Source of the DNA: Azoarcus sp.
GTDB lineage: Bacteria; Pseudomonadota; Gammaproteobacteria; Burkholderiales; Rhodocyclaceae
Reading direction: 5' to 3'
NCBI GenBank assembly: GCA_030656215.1
Contig: JAUSOD010000053.1
Coordinates: 30,258-94,257, forward strand
DNA length: 64,000 bases
Position numbers and translations under genes: made by a program. How positions within the stretch are numbered: position 1 is the stretch's first letter; each line of letters begins with the position of its first letter. The notes below the pieces were generated by a model, which was not told the DNA's origin, did not search any database, and saw nothing but the letters and a program-made list of their open reading frames with translations. Positions 31,593-39,995 of the stretch are shown piece by piece.

Positions 31593-33334
31593 GGCAAATC
31601 CTCCTTGCCGCCGGCACTCGTTGCATCGGCACCGCGCAACTCCTTCATCTGGCTGCGGCCGCGCGACAGTTCGCCTTCATGGCTTTGAGTCGAGCGGACC
31701 AGCAAGGCCTTCTCGACCTGCTTGGCCACCAGTTCAGTCTGCAGCGACTTCAGGCGCACCTCGAGTTCGGCCTCCTCGGCATCGAGCTTGACCCGCTTGA
31801 GTTTTGCCATGGCCTCGGCAGCCTCGGCGCCGACGCGTTCGGCGCGCTCCTTTTCCCAGCGCAGGGTGCCCATCAACACCTCGCCGCCGGCCGTGTAGGC
31901 GTCGGTCAGCGTCACCCCGGCATCGCTCAGGATCAGTTCGCGAACCTGGTTCGAATGGGCGGTGCCGCGTGATTTGACGATCGACAGGCCGCGATTGCGC
32001 TCGCCGGCCTGCATCAGATAACTGAGGTGTAACCAGGTGTCGGCCAGGGCCGAAATCTGCAGCGACGAGGTGCTTTCGGTCTGGTTCGACATCTCATCGA
32101 GCAGGCTGGTGCACACCAGAGTGATGCCGTCGCCCTTCGACCAGGCGATCAAACGGTCGGCCACGCTTTGCGCGGCCAGGTCATTGGCCGATTTGTACCA
32201 GGTGGATACTGGATCGATGACCAGGCAACGGGCCTCATGTTCCTGCGCCAGCGTCTTGATCCGCACCAGATAGGTTTCGGCGCTGCCGGCGATGGAGCGG
32301 GCCGAGATCATGCGCAGGCTGCCGTTATCGATATATTGTTCGAGCCGGATGCCGACCGAAGCCAGGTTGCGCACCACTTCGTTGCAATCCGAATCGAAGC
32401 TGACGAATAGCGTGCGCTCGCCGCGCCGACAGGCCGCTTCGGCGAAAGCGGCGCTCAGGGTCGTCTTCGCGGTGCCGGAGAAGCCGGTAATCAGGATGCT
32501 GGCGCCGCGGTAGTAGCCGCCGCCGAGCATGGTGTCGAGTCGCTCGACGCCGCTTGAAACGCGCTCGTTGCTGACTTTCGCGTCCACCCGGATCCGGGCG
32601 TGCGCCGCATCGACCACCAGTCCGCTAGCGCCGATCAGGAACGGCGATTCATTTTCGTCGAAGCTGGAACCGCGGTATTTCTGTACCCGCAGATTACGAT
32701 GCGAGATGCCCTGCGCCACGCTGTGGTTGAGGATTACCGCGCAGTCCACCATGAATTGCATGAAACCGAAGGGCTGCTGGTTGACGGTGCTGTCTTCGTC
32801 GCCGCCCGCCTTGGCGGTAATGATGCCGGTCAGCTGGCTGGTCAGCAGCCAGTCATGCAGGCGGTAAACTTCGCGTCGTCGGGTCGCTGGGTCGGGCAGC
32901 AGGGCCAGAACGACATCCAGCGCATCGAAGACGATGCGCCGCGCCCCCATTTCCTGCGTCTGGGCGGCCAGCGCCGCCAGCATACCGCTCAGATCGAAAT
33001 CCCCGGACTGGATCAGGTCGGGCGGTGGCTGGGCGTCGAGGAAAAACAGTTTCTTCTTGAGCAAAGTCGGCAATTTCCAGCCGAAGCTGTCGGCATTAGC
33101 CACGATGCGCTGCGAGCTTTCCTCAAAAGCGACAAAAATGCCCGGCTCCTGGCAATGCTGGGCGCCATGCACCAAAAACTGCAGGGCGAGAATGGTTTTG
33201 CCGGAACCCGGGCCGCCGACCAGCAGCGTGGTACGGCCGATCGGCAGGCCGCCGCCCGTAATTTCGTCGAAACCGGCAATGCCGGTCGGCGCCTTGCTGG
33301 GCGCGCTGGCCGGTATGGATGGGGAGTGCTTCAT
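31589..33334 (-). CDS. kaiC: KaiC-like double RecA ATPase with degenerate CII domain
   Basis: Clock/stress-type KaiC homologue of 581 residues from the ATG at 33334, which has an AGGAAACGCG ribosome site. The CI domain has Walker A GGPGSGKT (40-47) and catalytic FEES (Glu 71-72). CII has the P-loop GFSGTAKT (284-291). At the place of the CII catalytic Glu pair the residues are FDSD (313-316). At the phosphosites the sequence is QISALADT (427-434), so Ser431 is kept and Thr432 is Ala (S. elongatus numbers). A coiled coil (about 490-550) replaces the cyanobacterial tail. First gene of a kaiC-kaiB-EAL operon. Confidence 0.92.
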   Translation of the reverse strand: MKHSPSIPASAPSKAPTGIAGFDEITGGGLPIGRTTLLVGGPGSGKTILALQFLVHGAQHCQEPGIFVAFEESSQRIVANADSFGWKLPTLLKKKLFFLDAQPPPDLIQSGDFDLSGMLAALAAQTQEMGARRIVFDALDVVLALLPDPATRRREVYRLHDWLLTSQLTGIITAKAGGDEDSTVNQQPFGFMQFMVDCAVILNHSVAQGISHRNLRVQKYRGSSFDENESPFLIGASGLVVDAAHARIRVDAKVSNERVSSGVERLDTMLGGGYYRGASILITGFSGTAKTTLSAAFAEAACRRGERTLFVSFDSDCNEVVRNLASVGIRLEQYIDNGSLRMISARSIAGSAETYLVRIKTLAQEHEARCLVIDPVSTWYKSANDLAAQSVADRLIAWSKGDGITLVCTSLLDEMSNQTESTSSLQISALADTWLHLSYLMQAGERNRGLSIVKSRGTAHSNQVRELILSDAGVTLTDAYTAGGEVLMGTLRWEKERAERVGAEAAEAMAKLKRVKLDAEEAELEVRLKSLQTELVAKQVEKALLVRSTQSHEGELSRGRSQMKELRGADATSAGGKEDLP

Positions 33335-33735
33335 CGCGTTTCCTGTCCAAATAAGGCCTTTGCCCAGCGAGGTGCCGCGACCCAAGCCAAGGCCGATGCT
33401 TGAATCCAAGCATCGATCCGTGCCGGAAATTTCCGGTCTCAGGGGCGAATATGTCAACGCCCGGCGTGGGCGTGGTCGTTTTCCGCGCCTCGCCGAACCG
33501 TGGACCATACAGGATGTGGGAAGCATCATGCATCGGGGATGGCGGGTCTGTTCGGTAGCAAACATACGGGATCGAGGTCGGTTCGCCCGAGTGGCCGAAA
33601 ATCTCGCGGATCACCGCGCCTTCGGAAATGAGGGCGATGATCCTTATCGTGCCACCACACTGGAGTCGGGTGGCGCGGGACGGGCACCGCCGGCGACACT
33701 ATAATGTGCCAAACACCCATTGCCCGGTGAGACCC
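33335..33735. other. Divergent intergenic region between kaiC and the TPR/SLOG-like gene
   Basis: About 400 bp. It holds a perfect 9-bp hairpin, CGATGCTTG (33394-33402) / CAAGCATCG (33407-33415), about 60 nt upstream of kaiC, in its likely leader or operator. On the plus strand a perfect -10 TATAAT lies at 33700-33705 with a poor -35. A GGTGAG ribosome site precedes the ATG at 33736. No gene is supported inside. Confidence 0.6.
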
Positions 33736-35742
33736 ATGCCGGACACCCGACAACTGCCGCCACCGGATCGGTGCATGAAGCCTCACGCATTCGTTGCCAT
33801 GCCATTCGGCACCAAGGCCGGACATGACGCCCAGCCGATCGCATTCAATCGCGTCTATAGCGACTATATCGAGCCGGCACTGACAGCGGCAGGTTTCGAC
33901 GTCTTCCGCGCCGACGGAGGAACCCATGCCGGCAACATCGACCCGGACATGTTCCAGGAACTGCTGATGGCCGATGTCGTGATCGTGGACCTCAGCCTGG
34001 ACAATGCCGACGTATGGTACGAGCTCGGCATACGCCATGCCCTGCGTGCAGGTGGCGTGATCCTGGTTCAGCTTGCTCGCCCCGATCTGCCTGCGAACAC
34101 CTCCGCCGAGCGCAGGCTGAACTACCATCTGAAAGACGGCGCACCCAACCCGGCTTCACTTGCTGACGATAGTCAGCGCCTGACCGACATGGCCCGTGCC
34201 ATCCTGTCCGCCGGGCACCGGCGCCGGACGAGCCCGGTGTATCGCCTGCTGCCACAGTTGAAGGCGCCCGAATGGAAGGCGCTGCTGCTGGGCCAGCGCA
34301 CTACGTTCGGCAGCGCCCAGGAACACTGGGCGAGTCGCGTGGAAATTGCACAGCAGAACGCGTGCGCGGGCGACCTCCTGCTGCTGGCTGGAGAGGCGCC
34401 GACCATCGACCTGCGCATCGAAGGCCTGCTTGCCGCGGGCAAGGCCCTGCTCGAACGGCATGGTTACGATTTCGCCCTCGAACAGTTCGATACGATACTC
34501 GGCCTCGATCCGGACCAAGACACCGCTCGTCACCGCCGAATCGCCTGCCTCGTCCACCTGGGACGCCTCGACGAAGCGCGCGCAGCCGCACGCGCCATCA
34601 CTGATCACCTTCCCGGCAACGCCGAAGCCTGGACCCTGGCCGGCTGCATCGAAAAGGCGCGCTGGAGGTCGCGTTGGTCGAGCGCAGGACAAAGCCCTAC
34701 CCTCCTTCGCCAACGCGCCAGCCTGGAAGATGCCGCACTCGCCGAAGCGATCGCGCCCTACCACAAGGCCTTCGTCATCGATCCGTCGCACCACGGCGCG
34801 GGAGTCAATGCCCTCGCCCTGCTGCTGCTCCGCGCGCACCTCGGTGGCGCCGTCGACCATGAGCTGATCGAGCACCTCGCGGGCGGCGTGCGTTGGGCCT
34901 GCGTCAGCGCGTTAGCACGCAATGCGGAGGACCACCTGGCGCACGCCAGCCACGCCAGGCTGAGTCTGCTGCTCGATGGGCCAGACGAGGCGCGGCGCAC
35001 CTACCACCGCACCGTAGAAGCCGCCAGGCACGACTGGTTTGCACTTGATGCCATCCGCCAGACGCCATTGCTGCTGCACGAGCTTGCCTTCAGACCGGCG
35101 CAGACCGCGGCTGCACTCGACATCGTGAACCGCGAGCTTGCCCTGTGCACGCCACCCTTTACGCCACGCCGCGTGTTTTTGTTCAGCGGCCACATGATCG
35201 ATGCACCCGGGCGCAGCACCCCGCGCTTCCCGCCCGACAAGGAGGCCGCCGCCGCGCAACAGATCGCGGTATGTCTGGATGCACTCGGCGCCGGCCCCGG
35301 GGACCTCGCGCTCACGCAAGGTGCGAGCGGTGGCGACATCCTGTTCCTGGAAGCGTGCGCGGCCCGCAGCCTGCGTCTGCACCTGATGCTACCGTTGGAC
35401 GAACCGCTGTTCATCGAGCAATCCCTGCTCGCCGCCAGCAACGGCAGCGAATGGCACAAGCGCTACCTGCGCCTCAAAGCCGGGCTGAACGACGCTCCAC
35501 GCATCCTCCCGGTCGAACTCGGGCCACTGTCATGGCCCGACGGTACGGAGCCCGACAACCCTTTCGAACGCTGCAACCGCTGGTTGCTGTGGACTGCGCT
35601 CGCGTGGGGCATCGACAAGGTGCAGTTCATCTGTCTGTGGGATGGCGGCGGCGGCGATGGCCCCGGCGGCACGGCGCACATGTATCGCGAGGTGAAGCGC
35701 CGCAGCGGCAATGTCTGCTGGATCGATACCCGGACGCTGTAG
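33736..35742 (+). CDS. Multidomain protein: deoxyribosyltransferase-like, TPR-like (DUF4071) and SLOG-like domains
   Basis: 668 residues of unassigned function. The N-terminal third (FVAMPFGTKAG, ADVVIVDLSLDNADVWYELGIRHAL) resembles nucleoside 2-deoxyribosyltransferase/TIR-like nucleotide-binding domains found in stress and immune proteins. The middle is helical and TPR-like (ALEQFDTILGLDPDQDTAR, LVHLGRLDEARAAAR), similar to the MAP3K TRAFs-binding (DUF4071) region. The C-terminal third (VFLFSGHMIDAPGR, LTQGASGGDILFLEACA) resembles SLOG/LOG nucleotide-sensor folds. No signal peptide or membrane segment is seen. It is convergent with a TIR gene. The domain calls are by eye and tentative. Confidence 0.7.
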   Translation: MPDTRQLPPPDRCMKPHAFVAMPFGTKAGHDAQPIAFNRVYSDYIEPALTAAGFDVFRADGGTHAGNIDPDMFQELLMADVVIVDLSLDNADVWYELGIRHALRAGGVILVQLARPDLPANTSAERRLNYHLKDGAPNPASLADDSQRLTDMARAILSAGHRRRTSPVYRLLPQLKAPEWKALLLGQRTTFGSAQEHWASRVEIAQQNACAGDLLLLAGEAPTIDLRIEGLLAAGKALLERHGYDFALEQFDTILGLDPDQDTARHRRIACLVHLGRLDEARAAARAITDHLPGNAEAWTLAGCIEKARWRSRWSSAGQSPTLLRQRASLEDAALAEAIAPYHKAFVIDPSHHGAGVNALALLLLRAHLGGAVDHELIEHLAGGVRWACVSALARNAEDHLAHASHARLSLLLDGPDEARRTYHRTVEAARHDWFALDAIRQTPLLLHELAFRPAQTAAALDIVNRELALCTPPFTPRRVFLFSGHMIDAPGRSTPRFPPDKEAAAAQQIAVCLDALGAGPGDLALTQGASGGDILFLEACAARSLRLHLMLPLDEPLFIEQSLLAASNGSEWHKRYLRLKAGLNDAPRILPVELGPLSWPDGTEPDNPFERCNRWLLWTALAWGIDKVQFICLWDGGGGDGPGGTAHMYREVKRRSGNVCWIDTRTL

Positions 35743-35846
35743 CCGCATACGCATCCGTCCCGCCGCTCGACAAGGAAGGCCGCCCTCAGCTAAGGCACCA
35801 TCAGCGAAGGCACCGTCATCGAAGGCATGGAAGCAAGCCGGTCCGC

Positions 35847-36836
35847 TCAGGGCCGACGCACGGTGAAACGCACCACCGGTTCCGCGCTACCGGCACCGCT
35901 GGTGTGCAGGCTGAACGCGATCTGCCCGGCCTCGGGCGTGCCCACGTATCGATGAGTGAGTTCGCGGGGAGGATCGCTACCGGAGACCACTTCGGTCCGC
36001 GAACTGAACTGCAGGCGACCATCGATCAGCCGGCCCGATTCGATCGCACGCGGCAGCCCGAGGTAGCCCGCGCTACCCATGAGTTCCTCCCCGACCGGAA
36101 CGAACTCAAAACGTTCGTCCATCGACACCCCCCACGGGTAGTCCACCCGTCCGGTCCATACGCCGGCAACGGTGGCCGGTTCGATGACGGGACCGGCCAC
36201 CGGGTCGATGGCGGGGTTCAAGACACCGGGCCCGACCATCCACCACGACAAGGCCGCCACCAGCATTGCCGCCAGCGCCATGGCACCCACCATCCGGCCA
36301 CGCCCGTGGCCGGATCGCAAGTCGCCACCAGCCGGCAGCGCAGCAGGGGTCCACTCCCGCCCGCCTCCACCGTCAGCCACACCGGGCAAGTCGGCCAGCG
36401 CCTGCTCCAGGCGCTGCAGATCCGACCTCCAGGCCGCGTCCCGCAACGCCGATGCATGGCGCCCGGCAAGTGCGCTCAGCGATGGCGGCAGGTCTGTGGC
36501 CGACATCATCTGCGCGTCGGCCACCAGCACCGGAATCACCGGCTTGCCCGATTGCAGCGCGAGCTCGATCTCACGTCGGACGAAATCATCCGCCCGTTCG
36601 AGACGGCGACCCATTTCATCGCTCGCATCCAGCCAACGCGGCCCGATCAGGACCAGCACGCCGCGAACCTGGGTCAGTCGCTCGACGATCACCCGTTCGA
36701 ATTCGGCGCCCGGCGCGATGTCATCCACATCGCGGAACACCGCGTCCTCTCCGAAACGGCGCTCGAGCGCATCGGAGAGCCGACCGGCATAGCCGGCACT
36801 GTCATCGCGCCGGTAGGAGAGAAAGAAGAGTGCCAT
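35847..36836 (-). CDS. TIR-domain protein with one transmembrane helix
   Basis: About 329 residues from the ATG at 36836; a GTG seven codons upstream is an alternative. The N-terminus is a TIR domain (ALFFLSYRRDDSAGYAGRL, VFRDVDDIAPG, VLIGPRWL, REIELAL). A linker with Gly-rich low complexity follows. One hydrophobic helix (MVGAMALAAMLVAALSWWMV) comes next, then a C-terminal beta-rich domain of about 120 residues ending VVRFTVRRP, predicted to be periplasmic. TIR domains can cleave NAD+ or signal. The TIR Glu near REIELAL may be the catalytic one. Membrane-spanning TIR proteins occur in prokaryotic signalling and defence, but the function here is unknown. Confidence 0.8.
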   Translation of the reverse strand: MALFFLSYRRDDSAGYAGRLSDALERRFGEDAVFRDVDDIAPGAEFERVIVERLTQVRGVLVLIGPRWLDASDEMGRRLERADDFVRREIELALQSGKPVIPVLVADAQMMSATDLPPSLSALAGRHASALRDAAWRSDLQRLEQALADLPGVADGGGGREWTPAALPAGGDLRSGHGRGRMVGAMALAAMLVAALSWWMVGPGVLNPAIDPVAGPVIEPATVAGVWTGRVDYPWGVSMDERFEFVPVGEELMGSAGYLGLPRAIESGRLIDGRLQFSSRTEVVSGSDPPRELTHRYVGTPEAGQIAFSLHTSGAGSAEPVVRFTVRRP

Positions 36837-36959
36837 CGCGTGCGTCCGCAGCAGCACGACCGAGTGTGGTCGTGCTCAGTACGGATTCAAGCATGGCGAG
36901 CCGGAATCCGCCACACGAACGGGCACGCCCTGCACCACTCCGCAAAGAAGTGGCAGCGC

Positions 36960-37754
36960 TCAGCGCCCCTTCCAGACCGGTTTGCGCTTTTCAAGGAAAG
37001 CACGCACGCCCTCGTTGCGGTCGTCGGTACCGGCCAGCACGACAAAGTTCCGCCGCTCCAGCGCCATGCCGGCGGCGAGCGGAGTCTCGAACGACTGCAA
37101 CACCGCGTCCTTGGCCATGCGCACCGCAAGGGGTGCCTTGCCGGCAATCTTGCGCGCCAGCTCGTGGGCGCGACCGAGGCAGGCGTCGTCGGCCGCGACT
37201 TCGGCCACCAGGCCGGCAGCCAACGCCTCGCGGGCCGAGATGAACTCACCGGCCAACACCATTTTCATCGCCAGCGACTTGCCCACTGCATGGGTCAGGC
37301 GTTGGGTGCCGCCGGCACCGGGAATGATACCGAGATTGATCTCGGGCTGGCCGAACTGGGCCGACTCTCCGGCCACAATGATGTCCGCGTGCATCACCAG
37401 CTCGCAGCCTCCGCCCAGCGCATAGCCGCACACCGCGCCCACGATCGGCTTGGGAAAGCGACCGATGGCGGCGAACAGCCTTGGGCGCTCCTCGAGCAAC
37501 ACCGCCTGCATGTCCTTGGCGGCCATCTCGGCAAGGTCCGCCCCGGCCGCAAAGACTGTTTCGCCACCGGTCAGCACGATGCAGCGCACCGCCTCGTCGC
37601 GCTCGGCCTGTTCGAGCAGCGCGACCATTCCGCGCAGCAGCGGGGTGGACAGCGCGTTGCGTGCCTCAGGGCGATTCAGCCGGATCTCGAGCACACCCGC
37701 CTCAGGCCCGCTGAGCAGCAATCCTTCGGGCGCCACATAGTTCGTTTCGTTCAT
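36960..37754 (-). CDS. Enoyl-CoA hydratase (PaaF-like)
   Basis: Crotonase-fold hydratase of 264 residues for beta-oxidation intermediates. The oxyanion-hole region (FAAGADLAEM) is present. Both catalytic glutamates are also present, one in GGGCELVMHAD and one in GQPEINLGIIPGAGGTQRL, so true hydratase activity is expected. It resembles 2,3-dehydroadipyl-CoA hydratases. It is the last gene of the minus-strand aryl-CoA cluster, separated by 118 bp from the RidA-like gene. Confidence 0.9.
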   Translation of the reverse strand: MNETNYVAPEGLLLSGPEAGVLEIRLNRPEARNALSTPLLRGMVALLEQAERDEAVRCIVLTGGETVFAAGADLAEMAAKDMQAVLLEERPRLFAAIGRFPKPIVGAVCGYALGGGCELVMHADIIVAGESAQFGQPEINLGIIPGAGGTQRLTHAVGKSLAMKMVLAGEFISAREALAAGLVAEVAADDACLGRAHELARKIAGKAPLAVRMAKDAVLQSFETPLAAGMALERRNFVVLAGTDDRNEGVRAFLEKRKPVWKGR

Positions 37755-37872
37755 GCTCTACCTCGACGTTCGTGAAAAGGTGCGTACAGGTCAAGCGACG
37801 CGCCCGCCGCGGTCTGCAATGACGCGGCAGCGGAGGTCGCTCGCCCGGCGGCGTCCATTTTTCCACAAACGA

Positions 37873-38271
37873 TCAGTCGGGAATCACCGCAGTGACTTCG
37901 ATCTCGACCTTGGCTTCATCCTCGACCAGGTCCGCGACCTGGATCGCGGTCATCGCCGGATAGTTCTTGCCCATGACCTCGCGATACACCGCGCCGATCT
38001 CCTTGAGCCGAGCAACGTATTCCTTCTTGTCTTCCAGATACCAGGTCATGCGCACGATATGCTCCGGCCCGCCGCCAGCCACACGCACCACATCGACCGA
38101 GTTCTTCAGCGCAAGGTGGATCTGCTGCACCAGGTCGTCACTCTCGAACTTGCAGTCGCCGTTCCAGCCGATCTGACCGCCGACGTAGATCTGGCGGCCA
38201 CGGGCCTCGATGCCGTTGGAGTAGCCGCGGGGCTTGGCCCAGCCTTCGGGTTGCAGGGTGATGTTCATCAT
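37873..38271 (-). CDS. RidA/YjgF-family protein (divergent)
   Basis: 132-residue Rid-family protein. Classic RidA hydrolyses reactive enamines and imines to keto acids and ammonia. The family fold is clear (IYVGGQIGWNGDCKF, VVRVAGGGPEHIVRMTWYL). At the place of the catalytic Arg of RidA the sequence is NYPAMTAIQVADL, with Met, so it belongs to a non-archetypal Rid subfamily. Its ATG overlaps the thioesterase stop (ATGA, 38271-38268). In an anthranilate pathway it may act on the amino-cyclohexene (enamine) product of the monooxygenase. That is inference. Confidence 0.88.
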   Translation of the reverse strand: MMNITLQPEGWAKPRGYSNGIEARGRQIYVGGQIGWNGDCKFESDDLVQQIHLALKNSVDVVRVAGGGPEHIVRMTWYLEDKKEYVARLKEIGAVYREVMGKNYPAMTAIQVADLVEDEAKVEIEVTAVIPD

Positions 38272-38732
38272 TGGTTCTCCATGAATCGGGTAATCGCGTG
38301 GCGGACGTCTTGCGGCCAGGCGATAGCGCCGTGGGTGTCGAGCGAGGTGGCGACGATGACCTGGCGCGCACGCAATCTGATCCGGTCATCGCCCTGCGCC
38401 ACGTGGCGCAGGATCAGGGAGCTGTTGCCGAGCTTCTCTATCCGGAGGTGAAAACTCAGTGTTTCGCCGAACTTCGACGGGCTGACGAAGGACGTGTCGA
38501 GCTGGGCGGTCGGTGTACCCATATGGCGAACGCTGACCAGATCGGTCCAGGGGCAACCGATATGCTCCAGCCAGTCCTCGACCACGCTGTTGAGCATGCG
38601 CAGGTAATTGGGGAAGAAGACGATGCCCGCGGGATCGCAATCCTCGAAACGGATCTTGCGTTCGACGACGAACTCGGCGACGGGGCCGATCTCGTGTTCG
38701 TCCGGTCTATGGTTTGCGCTCATCGGGGGCAT
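38268..38732 (-). CDS. Hotdog-fold acyl-CoA thioesterase (4HBT type)
   Basis: 154 residues (a second ATG three codons later is possible). The active-site region EDCDPAGIVFFPNYLRML has the Asp-Pro-x-Gly pattern of 4-hydroxybenzoyl-CoA thioesterases. It probably releases CoA from dead-end aryl-CoA esters, preventing CoA trapping. It lies between acyl-CoA dehydrogenase and RidA-like genes in one operon. Confidence 0.9.
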   Translation of the reverse strand: MPPMSANHRPDEHEIGPVAEFVVERKIRFEDCDPAGIVFFPNYLRMLNSVVEDWLEHIGCPWTDLVSVRHMGTPTAQLDTSFVSPSKFGETLSFHLRIEKLGNSSLILRHVAQGDDRIRLRARQVIVATSLDTHGAIAWPQDVRHAITRFMENQ

Positions 38733-38741
38733 CGTCCGTTT

Positions 38742-39923
38742 TCAGTTGGCGAACGCGGCGAGGCCGGTGATGGCGCGGCCGAGAATCAGCGCATGGACGT
38801 CGTGGGTGCCCTCGTAGGTGTTGACCACCTCCAGGTTCACCAGGTGACGCGCCACGCAGAACTCGTCCGAGATCCCGTTGCCGCCGAGCATGTCGCGCGC
38901 CATGCGGGCAATGTCGAGCGACTTGCCGCAGGAATTGCGCTTGATGATCGAGGTGATCTCCACCGAGGCGTTGCCCTCGTCCTTGAGTCGTCCCACCCGC
39001 AGGCAGCTCTGCAGCCCCAGCGTGATCTCGGTCAGCATGTCGGCGAGCTTCTTCTGGATCAGCTGGTTGGCCGCCAGCGGGCGACCGAACTGCTTGCGGT
39101 CCATGGTGTATTGGCGTGCAGTCTCGTAGCAGGCCTCGGCCGCGCCGAGCGCACCCCAGGCGATGCCGTAGCGCGCGGAATTGAGGCAGGTGAAGGGGCC
39201 CTTGAGGCCGCGAACGGTCGGGAAGGCGTTCTCTTCCGGGCAGAACACTTCGTCCATGACGATCTCGCCGGTGATCGACGCGCGCAGCCCGACCTTGCCG
39301 TGAATCGCCGGCGCCGACAGTCCTTTCCAGCCCTTCTCCAGCACGAAACCGCGAATCTGGCCTTCGTCGTCCTTGGCCCACACCACGAACACGTCCGCGA
39401 TCGGGCTGTTGGTGATCCACATCTTGCTGCCCGAGATGCTGTAGCCGCCCGCCACCTTCTTCGCCCGCGTGACCATGCTGCCGGGGTCGGAGCCGTGGTC
39501 CGGTTCGGTCAGGCCGAAGCAGCCGACCCATTCGCCAGTGGCGAGTTTCGGCAGGTATTTCTGCTTGGTCTCTTCGGTGCCGAATTCGTTGATCGGTACC
39601 ATCACCAGCGAGCTTTGCACACTCATCATCGAGCGGTAGCCGGAATCGACGCGCTCGACTTCACGCGCGATCAGGCCGTAGCTGACGTAGTTCATGCCGG
39701 CGCCGCCGTACTGCTCGGGAATGGTCGGGCCGAGCAGGCCGAGTTCGCCCATCTCGTTGAAAATGCTGCGATCGGTCTTCTCGTGGCGGAAGGCCTCCTG
39801 CACCCGCGGCATCAGTTGCTCCTGGCAATAGCCACGGGAGGTGTCGCGCACCATACGCTCGACGTCGGTCAGTTGGCCGTCGAGATGGAAGGGGTCGGCC
39901 CAGTCAAAGTGGATCTTGCTCAT
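38742..39923 (-). CDS. gcdH: Glutaryl-CoA dehydrogenase-like acyl-CoA dehydrogenase
   Basis: FAD enzyme of 393 residues. It resembles glutaryl-CoA dehydrogenase strongly, with the substrate-carboxylate Arg in [16 protein letters not shown] and the FAD-binding [15 protein letters not shown]. The catalytic Glu is in [21 protein letters not shown]. Such an enzyme converts glutaryl-CoA to crotonyl-CoA and CO2, the expected last stage after C7-dicarboxyl-CoA chain shortening. It is second of two dehydrogenases in the cluster. Confidence 0.9.
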   Translation of the reverse strand: MSKIHFDWADPFHLDGQLTDVERMVRDTSRGYCQEQLMPRVQEAFRHEKTDRSIFNEMGELGLLGPTIPEQYGGAGMNYVSYGLIAREVERVDSGYRSMMSVQSSLVMVPINEFGTEETKQKYLPKLATGEWVGCFGLTEPDHGSDPGSMVTRAKKVAGGYSISGSKMWITNSPIADVFVVWAKDDEGQIRGFVLEKGWKGLSAPAIHGKVGLRASITGEIVMDEVFCPEENAFPTVRGLKGPFTCLNSARYGIAWGALGAAEACYETARQYTMDRKQFGRPLAANQLIQKKLADMLTEITLGLQSCLRVGRLKDEGNASVEITSIIKRNSCGKSLDIARMARDMLGGNGISDEFCVARHLVNLEVVNTYEGTHDVHALILGRAITGLAAFAN

Positions 39924-39995
39924 GATTTTATTTGCTCCGTTGGGGTTGGATGGCAGTTCTGGGAATGGCTTACGGGACTGGATTAATGGAATGGC

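Noticed and set aside
31306..31632. N-terminal extension of the EAL protein to 31632
   Set aside because: It reads through kaiB and the end of kaiC in another frame and looks random. The ATG at 31305 with ATGA overlap is the better start.
35792..35833. Three AAGGCACC-type units between the convergent TPR/SLOG-like and TIR genes
   Set aside because: Only about 2.5 copies of a 15-bp unit, diverged; likely slippage, not a functional element.
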